Assembly (NCBI RefSeq): GCF_023715725.1
Contig: NZ_JAMBOT010000016.1
Span: 1-64,000 of the forward strand
DNA from: Paenibacillus pasadenensis
GTDB taxonomy: Bacteria > Bacillota > Bacilli > Paenibacillales > Paenibacillaceae
Direction: 5' to 3'
DNA length: 64,000 nt
The notes beneath the pieces are model-generated. The model was not told the DNA's origin and made no database searches. It saw nothing but the letters and a program-made list of their open reading frames with translations. The translations under genes and the position numbers were made by a program. Below are positions 7,935 to 15,944 of this stretch, piece by piece (within the stretch, counting starts at the first letter, position 1; the number at the start of each line of letters is the position of its first letter).

Positions 7935-8772
7935 TAAAGGCATGTTATACCTCGTTGCAACGCCGATTGGCAATCTGGAGGATATGACGATGCGCGCGAT
8001 CCGTATTTTGAAGGAGGTATCGATGATTGCGGCGGAGGACACCCGTCAAACCCGCAAGCTGCTGAGCCGCTTCGAGATCGAGAACCGCCTTGTCAGCTAT
8101 CATGAGCACAATAAAGCAGCCAGCGGCCCGGAGCTGCTTCGTTTAATGGAGGAAGGCAGCAGTATTGCGCTTGTGAGCGACGCCGGCATGCCGGCTATAT
8201 CGGATCCCGGAGCCGATCTTGTGCGCGAGGCGGCGGAGCGCGGAATTCCGGTTGTACCGGTGCCGGGCGCCAATGCGGCGTTGTCTGCGCTCATTATGTC
8301 CGGCCTTCCAACCGACCGTTTCACCTTTGCCGGTTTTCCGCCCCGCGATAAAAAGCATTTCGACAAGTGGCTGCAGGAACTAAAATCGCTCCCCGGCACA
8401 CTGTTGCTTTACGAGTCGCCTCATCGGATTAACAAAACATTGCCGATTTTGCTGAATGTGCTCGGTGACAGAGAGATTGCGATGGTTCGCGAGCTGACCA
8501 AACGCCACGAAGAGGCGGTGCGCGGCCGAATTTCGGAATGCATGGCTCATTTGGAAGAGCATGAGCCGCTGGGGGAATACTGCCTCGTTATCGGTGCGGG
8601 GGAAGCGGCCGAGACGGAGCCTGGCTCCGGGTGGTGGGAATTGCTTCGTCTAGAGGAGCATGTGGAGCATTACGAGCGGCTGGGCAGTGATCGTAAGGAA
8701 GCGATTAAACAGGCGGCAGCCGACCGCGGGCTTTCAAAGCGGGATGTATATAATGAAGTGATGCGTAAATAA
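7903..8772 (+). CDS. rsmI: 16S rRNA (cytidine-1402-2'-O)-methyltransferase
   Basis: A 289-residue tetrapyrrole-methylase-fold rRNA methyltransferase that 2'-O-methylates C1402 in the decoding centre. Diagnostic blocks are LVATPIGNLEDMTMRAIRIL, AAEDTRQTRKLL and SDAGMPAISDPGADLV, then the GFPPR segment. The C-terminal region ends in a basic helical segment (KQAAADRGLSKRDVYN). The ATG at 7903 lies inside the end of trmN6 and follows GGAAAGGGGAG, so the two are probably translationally coupled. A hairpin shared with the convergent abrB gene follows. Confidence 0.95.
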   Translation: MQVQKSFADHDKGMLYLVATPIGNLEDMTMRAIRILKEVSMIAAEDTRQTRKLLSRFEIENRLVSYHEHNKAASGPELLRLMEEGSSIALVSDAGMPAISDPGADLVREAAERGIPVVPVPGANAALSALIMSGLPTDRFTFAGFPPRDKKHFDKWLQELKSLPGTLLLYESPHRINKTLPILLNVLGDREIAMVRELTKRHEEAVRGRISECMAHLEEHEPLGEYCLVIGAGEAAETEPGSGWWELLRLEEHVEHYERLGSDRKEAIKQAAADRGLSKRDVYNEVMRK

Positions 8773-8783
8773 TCGATAGGAAA

Positions 8784-8824
8784 TAAAAAAAGACCTTCCT
8801 GATCCGCAAACGGACTCAGGAAGG
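8784..8824 (-). terminator. abrB/rsmI shared terminator
   Basis: Hairpin CTTCCTGA-TCCG / CGGA-CTCAGGAAG. Read on the minus strand it is followed by a T-rich run (the complement of AAATAAAAAAAG), so it is a good terminator for abrB. On the plus strand the T tract is lacking. Confidence 0.7.
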
Positions 8825-8895
8825 CAAGTAAGGAGTATAAAAAGGTTAGAAATACCTTGGGTTAAGTTGCTAAAAACTAGTATAACTGATTTTTT

Positions 8896-9150
8896 CTATT
8901 TTGTCACAGGGGAAGGCATCTCAGAAAGACAAGAATTACAAACAATTTTGCCTTTGAAGTAAGCGACGTTCTCTGCGTTGCCGCAGAAAATGCAAGCCGG
9001 CTCATATTTCTTCAGCATGATGCGCTCTCCATCAACGTAGATCTCCAGCGCGTCTTTTTCTCCAATACCTAAGGTACGGCGCAGTTCAATTGGAATTACA
9101 ACACGACCAAGCTCGTCTACTTTACGAACAATACCGGTAGATTTCATCAT
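8896..9150 (-). CDS. abrB: Transition-state regulator AbrB (zinc-ribbon C-terminal form)
   Basis: An 84-residue swapped-hairpin AbrB DNA-binding protein, a repressor of stationary-phase and sporulation genes. The N-terminus (MKSTGIVRKVDELGRVVIPI through LRRTLGIGEKDALEIYVDGE) is nearly identical to B. subtilis AbrB. The C-terminal part is different: it carries two CxxC pairs (CIFC and CNSC) that look like a small zinc ribbon in place of the usual helical multimerisation tail. Two ATG codons (9150 and 9147) are possible starts. It is transcribed away from the HD gene, with a strong sigma-A promoter and a tandem Spo0A box in its leader. Confidence 0.93.
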   Translation of the reverse strand: MMKSTGIVRKVDELGRVVIPIELRRTLGIGEKDALEIYVDGERIMLKKYEPACIFCGNAENVAYFKGKIVCNSCLSEMPSPVTK

Positions 9151-9173
9151 TAGCAGCCTAACCCCTTTCCTAT

Positions 9174-9190
9174 ATCGTCATCATTCGACA
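9174..9190 (-). promoter_or_regulatory. Tandem Spo0A boxes in the abrB leader
   Basis: On the minus strand the sequence reads TGTCGAATGATGACGA. It contains one perfect 0A box (TGTCGAA) and a second, overlapping-phase copy (TGACGA). It resembles the double 0A box I recall from the B. subtilis abrB promoter and lies just downstream of the predicted start site, where Spo0A~P represses abrB. Confidence 0.75.
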
Positions 9191-9213
9191 TAATACTACT
9201 TTTTATGATATTT

Positions 9214-9242
9214 ATGATACCAACGATTCCCAAAACAGTCAA
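9214..9242 (-). promoter_or_regulatory. Sigma-A promoter of abrB
   Basis: Minus-strand TTGACT (9242-9237), a 17-base spacer, TATCAT (9219-9214). This puts the start site near 9207, about 17 bases upstream of the Spo0A boxes. Confidence 0.75.
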
Positions 9243-9359
9243 CCTGCCTTTTCTTGCGCGAATCGCATAAAATGCAGGTTTACAAGCCATGTAAGGGTGT
9301 AGCATCCTAGTTAATATTACTACAACGCTTATAGAATTGGAAACGATAATACGACATCA

Positions 9360-9388
9360 TTCGACACGAACCTAAGTTTTATGTCGAA
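9360..9388. promoter_or_regulatory. Inverted pair of perfect Spo0A boxes before the HD hydrolase gene
   Basis: TTCGACA (9360-9366) and TGTCGAA (9382-9388) form perfect inverted arms separated by 15 bases. Each is a consensus 0A box. They lie 30-58 bases before the HD gene start. Binding by Spo0A is inferred. Confidence 0.5.
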
Positions 9389-9417
9389 AATATGAACAGA
9401 AAGACAGGTGTATCGGG

Positions 9418-10722
9418 ATGACTAGGCTAGAAGAGGAAAAAGTATTCAAAGATCCTGTCCACAAATATATCTATGTGCAGGACCAGTTAATCTGGGACTT
9501 AATCAATACGCCGGAATTCCAACGGCTTAGAAGAATCCGGCAGCTCGGTACAACATACTTGACCTTTCATGGCGCGGAGCATAGCCGCTTTAGCCATTCC
9601 CTTGGCGTATATGAAATTACGCGCCGCATTATATCCCAATTCGAACGGAGCGAGTATCCGGACTGGCCGCGTGAGGAAAAACTCGTGTGCCTCTGTGCGG
9701 CGCTGCTGCATGATTTGGGTCATGGTCCGTTTTCCCATTCCATTGAAGAGGTGATGGAGTTCGACCATGAGGAATGGAGCTGCCATATTATAGAAGGAAC
9801 GACAGAGGTGAATCGGCTGCTAAGCGCCGTGGAGCCTGATTTTCCGCGAAAAGTCGCCTCCATCATCCGCAAAAGGTATGAAAAGCCAATTGTCGTCAAT
9901 CTGGTATCGAGCCAGATGGATGCAGACCGGATGGACTATCTGCTGCGGGATGCTTATTTTACAGGAGCCAATTACGGCACCTTTGATCTGGACCGCATTT
10001 TGCGGGTGTTAAGGCCGCATCAAGGACGAATCGTCGTGAAGGAAAGCGGCATGCATGCGGTCGAGGATTACTTGATGAGCCGTTATCAGATGTATTGGCA
10101 GGTGTACTTCCACCCCGTTACGCGCAGTTCTGAAATTATGCTTCGCAAAATCTTGCTTCGAGCCCAAGAGTTATGCCGTACCGGATATCCCTTCCGCTGG
10201 ATACCAGATCCGCTCGTCCGGTTGTTTCGGCAGGAGCTTGACGTTTCATCTTATTTGAAGCTGGATGAAGCGCTGGTGCAAACAGCGTTTGCCGCATGGA
10301 CCGAAGAAGAGGACAAGCTGCTGTCGGAATTATGCTCCGGGTTCCTGAACCGCAAATTGTACAAGTATATAACCTTTGACCGTGAGCATGAATCAGAGGC
10401 GCAGCTTTGCCTTGAAGAGCTGGTTGCCGCTGGCATGAACCGTAACTATGAGCTGGAAATTGATTTTCCGTACGATCTCCCCTATCATGTGTATCGTTCC
10501 GCCGCACAGGAAAACAGCGAGGGCGGACGAGGGAAACCGCCGATTCTGCTTCTGGAGCCGAGCGGAGCCGTTACGGAGATATCGCTTCGCTCGGATGTGG
10601 TGCAATCCATAACCGGCATGCATCGCGGACAATACCGGCTTTATTACGACGAGGCCGCAGCCCGGCGGCTGGCGGACCGTATTTCACCTGGTGTCAGGTC
10701 CAGACTCGGGCTTGCTTGTTAA
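9418..10722 (+). CDS. HD-domain phosphohydrolase (YwfO/dGTPase-like)
   Basis: A 434-residue HD-superfamily metal-dependent phosphohydrolase related to dGTP triphosphohydrolases and B. subtilis YwfO. Metal-binding residues are visible in HSRFSHSLGVYEITRR (His near 60), CAALLHDLGHGPFSHS (HD at 98-99) and QMDADRMDYLLRDA (distal Asp). The family acts on nucleotides; the exact substrate is unknown. In B. subtilis metS occupies this place between abrB and tatD, so this gene is a lineage-specific replacement. The ATG at 9418 follows GACAGGTG. Perfect Spo0A boxes upstream suggest phase-dependent expression. Confidence 0.88.
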   Translation: MTRLEEEKVFKDPVHKYIYVQDQLIWDLINTPEFQRLRRIRQLGTTYLTFHGAEHSRFSHSLGVYEITRRIISQFERSEYPDWPREEKLVCLCAALLHDLGHGPFSHSIEEVMEFDHEEWSCHIIEGTTEVNRLLSAVEPDFPRKVASIIRKRYEKPIVVNLVSSQMDADRMDYLLRDAYFTGANYGTFDLDRILRVLRPHQGRIVVKESGMHAVEDYLMSRYQMYWQVYFHPVTRSSEIMLRKILLRAQELCRTGYPFRWIPDPLVRLFRQELDVSSYLKLDEALVQTAFAAWTEEEDKLLSELCSGFLNRKLYKYITFDREHESEAQLCLEELVAAGMNRNYELEIDFPYDLPYHVYRSAAQENSEGGRGKPPILLLEPSGAVTEISLRSDVVQSITGMHRGQYRLYYDEAAARRLADRISPGVRSRLGLAC

Positions 10723-10741
10723 TGAAGAAAGGAGTCGAAAT

Positions 10742-11515
10742 ATGAACGGATTAATCGACACACATACCCATTTGGACTCAGCGAAATTCGACAACGACCG
10801 CGAAGAGGTTATACAGCGCGCCAGAGACGCAGGCGTGGAGCTGCTTTTTAATGTTGGCTTCAACCGGGAGACAATTCCGACAACGATGAAGCTTGCCGAA
10901 ACGTATCCTTTTATTTACGGCATCGTTGGCTGGCATCCGACAGACGCCATCGACATGAAGGAAGGGGACCTCGATTGGATTGAATCGCTGATGGCCCATC
11001 CAAAGGTTGTTGCCCTTGGGGAGATCGGTCTTGATTACTATTGGGACACTTCTCCAAAAGAGGTTCAGCAGCGGGTATTCCGGGAGCAGATCGCGGTCGC
11101 GAAGCGCACTGGAAAACCAATCGTCATCCATAACCGCGATGCGCATGAGGATGTCGTTCGAATTCTGCGCGAGGAAAAAGCGTCTGAGGTCGGCGGTGTC
11201 ATGCACTGCTTCTCCGGCAGCTGGGAAACGGCAAAACAATGCCTCGATATGAACTTCTATATTTCGTTTGGCGGACCGGTCACCTTCAAAAACGCAAGGG
11301 TGCCAAAAGAGGTTCTGGCGAACGTTCCAATGGACCGTTTGCTGTTGGAAACAGACTCCCCTTATTTGGCGCCTCACCCCCATCGAGGAAAGCGGAATGA
11401 GTCCTCTTTTGTAGGTTTGGTAGCGGAGACGGCAGCGGAAATAAAAGGCAAATCTGTCGATGATATCGTTTCCATTACGTCCGCAAATGCAAGAAAATGT
11501 TTCCACATTTCTTAA
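10742..11515 (+). CDS. tatD: TatD-family metal-dependent hydrolase (YabD)
   Basis: A 257-residue TIM-barrel metallohydrolase; TatD proteins are 3'-5' DNases/RNases or deoxyribonuclease-like enzymes. The metal ligands are visible in LIDTHTHLDS, GEIGLDYYW, VIHNRDAHED, GVMHCFSGS and LLETDSPYLAP. The ATG at 10742 follows GAAAGGAGTCG. The N-terminus (MNGLIDTHTHLD) is the family's normal start. It is 19 bases after the HD gene, so the two are probably cotranscribed. Confidence 0.92.
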   Translation: MNGLIDTHTHLDSAKFDNDREEVIQRARDAGVELLFNVGFNRETIPTTMKLAETYPFIYGIVGWHPTDAIDMKEGDLDWIESLMAHPKVVALGEIGLDYYWDTSPKEVQQRVFREQIAVAKRTGKPIVIHNRDAHEDVVRILREEKASEVGGVMHCFSGSWETAKQCLDMNFYISFGGPVTFKNARVPKEVLANVPMDRLLLETDSPYLAPHPHRGKRNESSFVGLVAETAAEIKGKSVDDIVSITSANARKCFHIS

Positions 11516-11637
11516 AATTCAACGATATAGCATGAAAAAAGTGGGTCCGAGCGAGAAATATTGATCTTTCCTTGGCCAAAAAGCGGAATTTAGCTGATTT
11601 AACCTTCATTTTGGCTAATTGAGGATTTTATCCCGTC

Positions 11638-11667
11638 TTTACAATCGCTTGAAGGAAACGGTATGAT
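11638..11667 (+). promoter_or_regulatory. Sigma-A promoter of the riboswitch-yabE unit
   Basis: TTTACA (11638-11643), an 18-base spacer, TATGAT (11662-11667), about 35 bases before the riboswitch. Confidence 0.55.
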
Positions 11668-11703
11668 TCATCACAGAGCTTTGAGTGATGCAAGTTTTAT
11701 CAT

Positions 11704-11902
11704 TCGCTTAATCTCCTCGGTTTCGGGGAGAGCGGGGGAACCAATACAGCCGATTGAACGAGTTAACCGCACCGATTTTGGAGTGGCGATCTCGGGACAG
11801 GCCGTACTTTTCCAGGGGTGAATTTGCCGGGACCATGAGCAGGGTCCGCAGGCGATAGGGCAGCTCTCTTGCCCGAACCCGTCAGCTAACCTCGTCAGCG
11901 TA
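11704..11902 (+). ncRNA. c-di-AMP riboswitch (ydaO-yuaA type)
   Basis: This stretch carries the conserved blocks of the ydaO class in order: CGCTTAATCTC, GAGCGGGGGAACCAA, GGGGTGAAT, GGGCAGCTCTCTTGCCCGAA and CCCGTCAGCTAACCTCGTC. An intrinsic-terminator-like hairpin follows 50 bases later. This class binds c-di-AMP and usually turns expression off. Here it precedes a G5/3D cell-wall protein, a classic target for this riboswitch. Region boundaries are approximate. Confidence 0.93.
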
Positions 11903-11953
11903 AATAAGAGAGATCAACCTCGTGCTCCACTTCCATGATTCGTGTTCAACCGG

Positions 11954-11996
11954 GAAGCCACGAAACAGATCCTCTGTCGACGGCTTCTTTTTGTTT
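11954..11996 (+). terminator. Riboswitch expression-platform terminator
   Basis: GAAGCC pairs with GGCTTC, an inner ACAG / CTGT pair supports it, and TTTTTGTTT follows. It lies between the riboswitch and the yabE-like gene and is probably formed when c-di-AMP is bound. Confidence 0.65.
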
Positions 11997-12150
11997 GAAT
12001 ATTGCAATATACGTCGACATAGGGTTAACGGTGGAGGTGAGAGGCGAGGTTGCATGGCGTGCTGCTCGGCACGTACAAAACCAATAGTCGCGTCTTGAAT
12101 TATCATGCGTAACAACGAGGCGGCGGGGCTATGTAAGGAGGACCGAAGAA

Positions 12151-13293
12151 GTGGGCGCTATTCCCTTAAAGGAAACTACCCATGTACAACGATCATCCAG
12201 CAAGTCTTTCCAATGGCGATGGAAGCATGACAACCTGCGTTTGATTTTACTGAGCCTAACAATCTCAATCGCTATGACTTTCATGTTTTTGGTGTTGCTA
12301 AATGGGGCGTCAGAGAAAAATGTCTCCCTAGTGCTCAATGGTCAGGAGAAACTCGTAAGCACGAATCACTCCTCCCTGGAGCAATTGCTGGATGAGCAAG
12401 CGATAGCTGTAGGACCGCATGATCAGCTGTCCATACCGCTGAGCGCGGCGCTGAAGGAAGGCGACCGCATCGTAATCGAACAAGCGGTTCCGGTTACGAT
12501 ACTGGCTGACGGCAAGTCCAAGAAGATTTACACGACCCAAAAGACCGTGAAAGCGGCAATTGGAGAATCCAATATTGAAGTGCGTCAGCAAGACAAAGTA
12601 TTCCCGGAGGCGGGAACTCAGCTTCAGTCCAATATGACGATCCGCGTCATGAGAATTGATAAGCAGCAGTTGACGACGAAACACGAAATTCCGTTTACGG
12701 TGGTTCGTAAACAAGACGCTACCCTGGAAAAGGGGAAGCAAAAAACGGTTACACACGGCCAAAACGGCCAGCTTGTAAAAACCTTCGAAAAGCTGTACCA
12801 GGATGGCAAACTGGTTCAGACCACGCTGCTCGCCAAATCCATGGATAAGCCTGCTGTCAACAAAATTGTTGCGGTCGGAACCAAGGAGAAACCCAAACCT
12901 AAAGCTTCCGTGTTAAGTTCCTCTTCGTCTGTCACAAAATCAGGTCTCAATCTCAAAGCGAAACAAATATTGACCAACGTCACATTGACGGCTTACACGG
13001 CCGGATTTGCATCCACGGGCAAATCTAAAGGCGATCCCGGTTATGGAATAACCGCTTCCGGAGCCAAAGTCTCGGAAGGCCGCACCATTGCAGTTGACCC
13101 TGATATCATTCCTATGGGATGGTGGGTATATATAGAAGGAATAGGCTTCCGTCGTGCCGAAGACACTGGCGGCGCCATTAAAGGTAAGAAAATTGATGTG
13201 TTTTATGAAAGTGAATCCTACGTGAAGAAATTCGGCAAGAAGCGCGGTTACACGGTCTATGTTCTTGGACCGACTAAGCCGAAGCTGAGCTGA
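12151..13293 (+). CDS. yabE: G5 and 3D domain cell-wall protein (YabE-like)
   Basis: A 380-residue extracytoplasmic protein related to YabE and resuscitation-promoting factors. It has one N-terminal membrane anchor (about residues 30-52), ubiquitin-like DUF348 repeats (NVSLVLNGQEKLVSTNHSS and a second around residues 105-165), a G5 domain (about 165-235), a Ser/Lys linker, and a C-terminal 3D domain. The three catalytic-type Asp are seen in AVDPDIIPMG, AEDTGGAI and KIDVFYES. 3D domains resemble MltA-type lytic transglycosylases, so a peptidoglycan-cleaving role is likely. The start is a GTG at 12151 with AAGGAGG 9 bases before it. Control by the c-di-AMP riboswitch links wall turnover to c-di-AMP. 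Confidence 0.9.
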   Translation: MGAIPLKETTHVQRSSSKSFQWRWKHDNLRLILLSLTISIAMTFMFLVLLNGASEKNVSLVLNGQEKLVSTNHSSLEQLLDEQAIAVGPHDQLSIPLSAALKEGDRIVIEQAVPVTILADGKSKKIYTTQKTVKAAIGESNIEVRQQDKVFPEAGTQLQSNMTIRVMRIDKQQLTTKHEIPFTVVRKQDATLEKGKQKTVTHGQNGQLVKTFEKLYQDGKLVQTTLLAKSMDKPAVNKIVAVGTKEKPKPKASVLSSSSSVTKSGLNLKAKQILTNVTLTAYTAGFASTGKSKGDPGYGITASGAKVSEGRTIAVDPDIIPMGWWVYIEGIGFRRAEDTGGAIKGKKIDVFYESESYVKKFGKKRGYTVYVLGPTKPKLS

Positions 13294-13304
13294 TCCTTTT
13301 GCGA

Positions 13305-13336
13305 GCGGGCACGCTGTATTTCAGCGGCCCGTTTTT
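13305..13336 (+). terminator. yabE terminator
   Basis: Stem GCGGGC-a-CGCTG / CAGCG-GCCCG with a TATTT loop, followed by TTTTT. Confidence 0.7.
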
Positions 13337-13433
13337 GGGCGTTTATAGGGATTATTGCGGTTAGTCCGCGTCGATCGGGTACAAGCTAAATATACCCATT
13401 AGGCACGAACTGGAAACAAAAGGAGATAGGCAT

Positions 13434-13982
13434 GTGATCAAGGAAATTATCGTGGTGGAAGGCAAGGACGATACAGCAGCCATCAAACGCGCTGTCGAGG
13501 CGGACACGATTGAAACAAACGGCTCCGCAATCGGAGAGGACGTGCTGCGCCGGATCGAGCTGGCTATGGAACGCAGAGGCGTAATTATTTTCACCGATCC
13601 GGACCATGCGGGGGAAAGAATCCGTAAAATCGTCTCGCAGCGCGTACCAGGCTGCAAACATGCCTTCCTGCCGCAGGAGGACGCGCTCTACCGCGGGGAC
13701 ATCGGCGTGGAGAACGCTTCGCCGGAAGCTGTTCGCCGTGCGCTTGCGTCCGTTCGGACCGAGGGCTCGCCGGAGCATGCCGAAATCACTCATAGCGATA
13801 TGATGGAGGCGGGGCTGCTCGTGCATGCCGACGCCGCCCGGCGCCGGCTGATTATGGGCAACAGGCTTGGCATCGGCTATTGCAACGGCAAACAGTTCAT
13901 GAAGCGCTGCGCCAGCTTTCAGATATCAAGGGAAGAGTTCCGCCAGGCTCTGGCGCATATGGAGGAGGAGATCGGCTCATGA
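13434..13982 (+). CDS. rnmV: Ribonuclease M5
   Basis: A 182-residue TOPRIM-domain RNase that matures the 5' and 3' ends of 5S rRNA precursor. It has the TOPRIM motifs EIIVVEGKDDTAAI (catalytic Glu) and IFTDPDHAGERIR (DxD). The GTG at 13434 has AGGAG 9 bases upstream; the ATG two bases earlier is out of frame. The 3' end overlaps rsmA in the ATGA arrangement, so the two are coupled, as in B. subtilis. Confidence 0.95.
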   Translation: MIKEIIVVEGKDDTAAIKRAVEADTIETNGSAIGEDVLRRIELAMERRGVIIFTDPDHAGERIRKIVSQRVPGCKHAFLPQEDALYRGDIGVENASPEAVRRALASVRTEGSPEHAEITHSDMMEAGLLVHADAARRRLIMGNRLGIGYCNGKQFMKRCASFQISREEFRQALAHMEEEIGS

Positions 13983-14854
13983 CGGATGTAGCTACACCGA
14001 GAAGGACAAAAGAAATTATTGAACGGCACGGATTCTCCTTCAAAAAAAGCTTGGGGCAGAACTTTCTAATCGATCCCAACATTCTGAACAAAATTGTATC
14101 GGCGGCTGGCTTGGACAAAACAAAGGGCGCGCTGGAGATCGGACCGGGAATTGGCGCGCTGACGGAACAGCTCGCCCGCCAAGCCAAGGCGGTTGCTGCG
14201 GTAGAAATCGACCAGCGGCTGATTCCGATTTTGCAGGAGGTATTAGGTGCCGAGCCGCATGTTTCGGTCGTCCATGGCGATGTGCTGGAGCTTGACCTGC
14301 AGGCGCTTTTCAGGGACAAGTTCCATGATGTCAGCGCGGTCAGTGTTGTCGCCAACCTACCTTATTATGTGACCACTCCGATTTTGATGAAGCTGCTGGA
14401 GCTGCGTCTTCCGCTGGAGAACATCGTTGTCATGATTCAGAAGGAAGTGGCCGAGCGCATGGCAGCCAAGCCGGGAACGAAGGCTTACGGCAGTCTAAGC
14501 GTGGCGGTGCAATATTACACGGTGCCGGAGCTGGTCTGCATCGTGCCGCATACGGTGTTCATTCCGCAGCCGAACGTCGATTCTGCCGTAATCAAGCTGG
14601 CGATGCGAGATAAGCCTGCGGTTGAGGTATCGGACGAGGATTTCTTTTTCCGGATGGTGCAGGCTTGTTTTGCGCAGAGGCGCAAGACGATCCACAATAA
14701 CCTGTCTTCCTGGCTCGGCAAAAACCGGCGCGAGGAGCTGACCCGCATTTTACAGGAGACGGGCATTGATCCTGTGCGCCGCGGAGAAACGCTTTCGCTG
14801 CAGGAATATGCCAATCTTGCCGCGGCTCTGGAGCGCGAAGGGCTGAAGAATTAA
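13979..14854 (+). CDS. rsmA: 16S rRNA (adenine-1518/1519-N6)-dimethyltransferase
   Basis: The KsgA/RsmA enzyme, 291 residues, dimethylates two adjacent adenines in the 3' hairpin of 16S rRNA. It shows KKSLGQNFLIDPNILNKIV, the SAM motif ALEIGPGIGALTEQLA, and the catalytic NLPY motif in VVANLPYYVTTPIL. The ATG at 13979 overlaps the stop of rnmV by 4 bases and follows GGAGGAG. A usual C-terminal small domain is present (FAQRRKTIHNNLSSWLG). Confidence 0.96.
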   Translation: MTDVATPRRTKEIIERHGFSFKKSLGQNFLIDPNILNKIVSAAGLDKTKGALEIGPGIGALTEQLARQAKAVAAVEIDQRLIPILQEVLGAEPHVSVVHGDVLELDLQALFRDKFHDVSAVSVVANLPYYVTTPILMKLLELRLPLENIVVMIQKEVAERMAAKPGTKAYGSLSVAVQYYTVPELVCIVPHTVFIPQPNVDSAVIKLAMRDKPAVEVSDEDFFFRMVQACFAQRRKTIHNNLSSWLGKNRREELTRILQETGIDPVRRGETLSLQEYANLAAALEREGLKN

Positions 14855-14915
14855 AACGAAGTCAACACGATGATTGGGCCGGCCTTTTAGAGGGCGGCTT
14901 CTTTGTCGATTGTGT

Positions 14916-14944
14916 CACCATAATCGGCTAAGGCCCATACCTTA
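14916..14944 (+). promoter_or_regulatory. Candidate sigma-K promoter of yabG
   Basis: CACC (14916-14919), a 16-base spacer, CATACCTTA (14936-14944). This fits the mother-cell sigma-K consensus mACm-16/17-CATAnnnTA exactly. B. subtilis yabG is a sigma-K gene. The resulting leader would be short, only just including the ribosome site. Confidence 0.45.
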
Positions 14945-14965
14945 AATGCAGAGGTGATGGGCCAA

Positions 14966-15865
14966 ATGAAACAAGGGGATTATGTCGTTCGGCGTTCTTA
15001 CGGCAGAGACGTCGTATTCCGCGTGGAAGCTATCCATGGAGATATAGCCATACTGAAAGGGTCGGATTACCGCCTGCTTGCAGACGCGCCTCTAGGCGAT
15101 CTGGAGAAGGTGTCTAACCCGGAGGAGCTGAGCGTGACCCAATCCGTGCGGAGCAAGGTGAAGGCCTCCACACAGCGGATAAGCGCAGAGCTGAGCGATC
15201 ACTCTTTTTTGAATGAGCTGGAGTACCGGCCGGAGGAATCGAACTCTTCTCATTCCTATTTTGATTTGCCGGGTAAGGTGCTGCATCTCGACGGAGATGC
15301 CAATTACATGCGTAAGAGCATGCAGCTGTACAATCAAATGAAGGTGCCGGCCCAAGGACTGCATGTAGCGGAAAATCAGATGGCGGACCTGCTCTACCAT
15401 CTGCTGCCTCAGGTCCGGCCGGATATCGTCGTCATTACCGGCCATGACGGCCTGCTGAAAACACGCCGCAGCGAGCTGTACAGCATCGGCAGCTACAAAA
15501 ACTCCCAGAACTTCGTCAATGCGGTGCAGATCGCCCGCGATTACGATAAAAACCGCGACAACCTCGTTGTCGTCGCCGGAGCCTGCCAGTCTTATTACGA
15601 GGCGCTGCTGCAGGCCGGGTCCAATTTTGCCAGCTCTCCGGGCCGGATTCTCATCCATGCGTTAGACCCGGTTTATATTGCGATTAAGGCAAGTTATACG
15701 TCCATTAGGGAATGCGTTAACCTGCCCGATATAATTCACGGCACGATATCAGGCATCGAAGGTGTGGGCGGAATTGAAACGATGGGCCGCTACCGCGTAG
15801 GTCTTCCCAAGCCGATTGAGGTCAAAAAAGTGAATCCAAACCCGTATTATGCGTACGGTCAGTAG
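14966..15865 (+). CDS. yabG: Sporulation-specific protease YabG
   Basis: A 299-residue peptidase of family U57. In B. subtilis YabG is made in the mother cell under sigma-K and cleaves spore-coat proteins so that they can be cross-linked. The start MKQGDYVVRRSYGRDVVFRV matches the family N-terminus. Conserved blocks are VLHLDGDANYMRKSM, VITGHDGLLKT and VVVAGACQSYYEALLQAGSN (Cys likely important). I chose the ATG at 14966, 8 bases after GAGGTGA; in-frame starts at 14954 and 14957 overlap that site. It stands alone, between rsmA and veg, as in B. subtilis. Confidence 0.93.
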   Translation: MKQGDYVVRRSYGRDVVFRVEAIHGDIAILKGSDYRLLADAPLGDLEKVSNPEELSVTQSVRSKVKASTQRISAELSDHSFLNELEYRPEESNSSHSYFDLPGKVLHLDGDANYMRKSMQLYNQMKVPAQGLHVAENQMADLLYHLLPQVRPDIVVITGHDGLLKTRRSELYSIGSYKNSQNFVNAVQIARDYDKNRDNLVVVAGACQSYYEALLQAGSNFASSPGRILIHALDPVYIAIKASYTSIRECVNLPDIIHGTISGIEGVGGIETMGRYRVGLPKPIEVKKVNPNPYYAYGQ

Positions 15866-15903
15866 GCATTATTCATGTTAAACCTAAAGTCGAAAAATTT
15901 TTA

Positions 15904-15933
15904 TTGACACTTTTTAAAGGTCAGTGATATAAT
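15904..15933 (+). promoter_or_regulatory. veg promoter 1 (sigma-A, consensus)
   Basis: Perfect TTGACA, an 18-base spacer, perfect TATAAT, about 70 bases before veg. Confidence 0.8.
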
Positions 15934-15944
15934 TTTTTGTTTAT

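Noticed and set aside
9338..9352. A CcpA cre site before the HD gene
   Set aside because: TTGGAAACGATAATA resembles the consensus, but the right half is mismatched and no carbon-catabolite context is evident.
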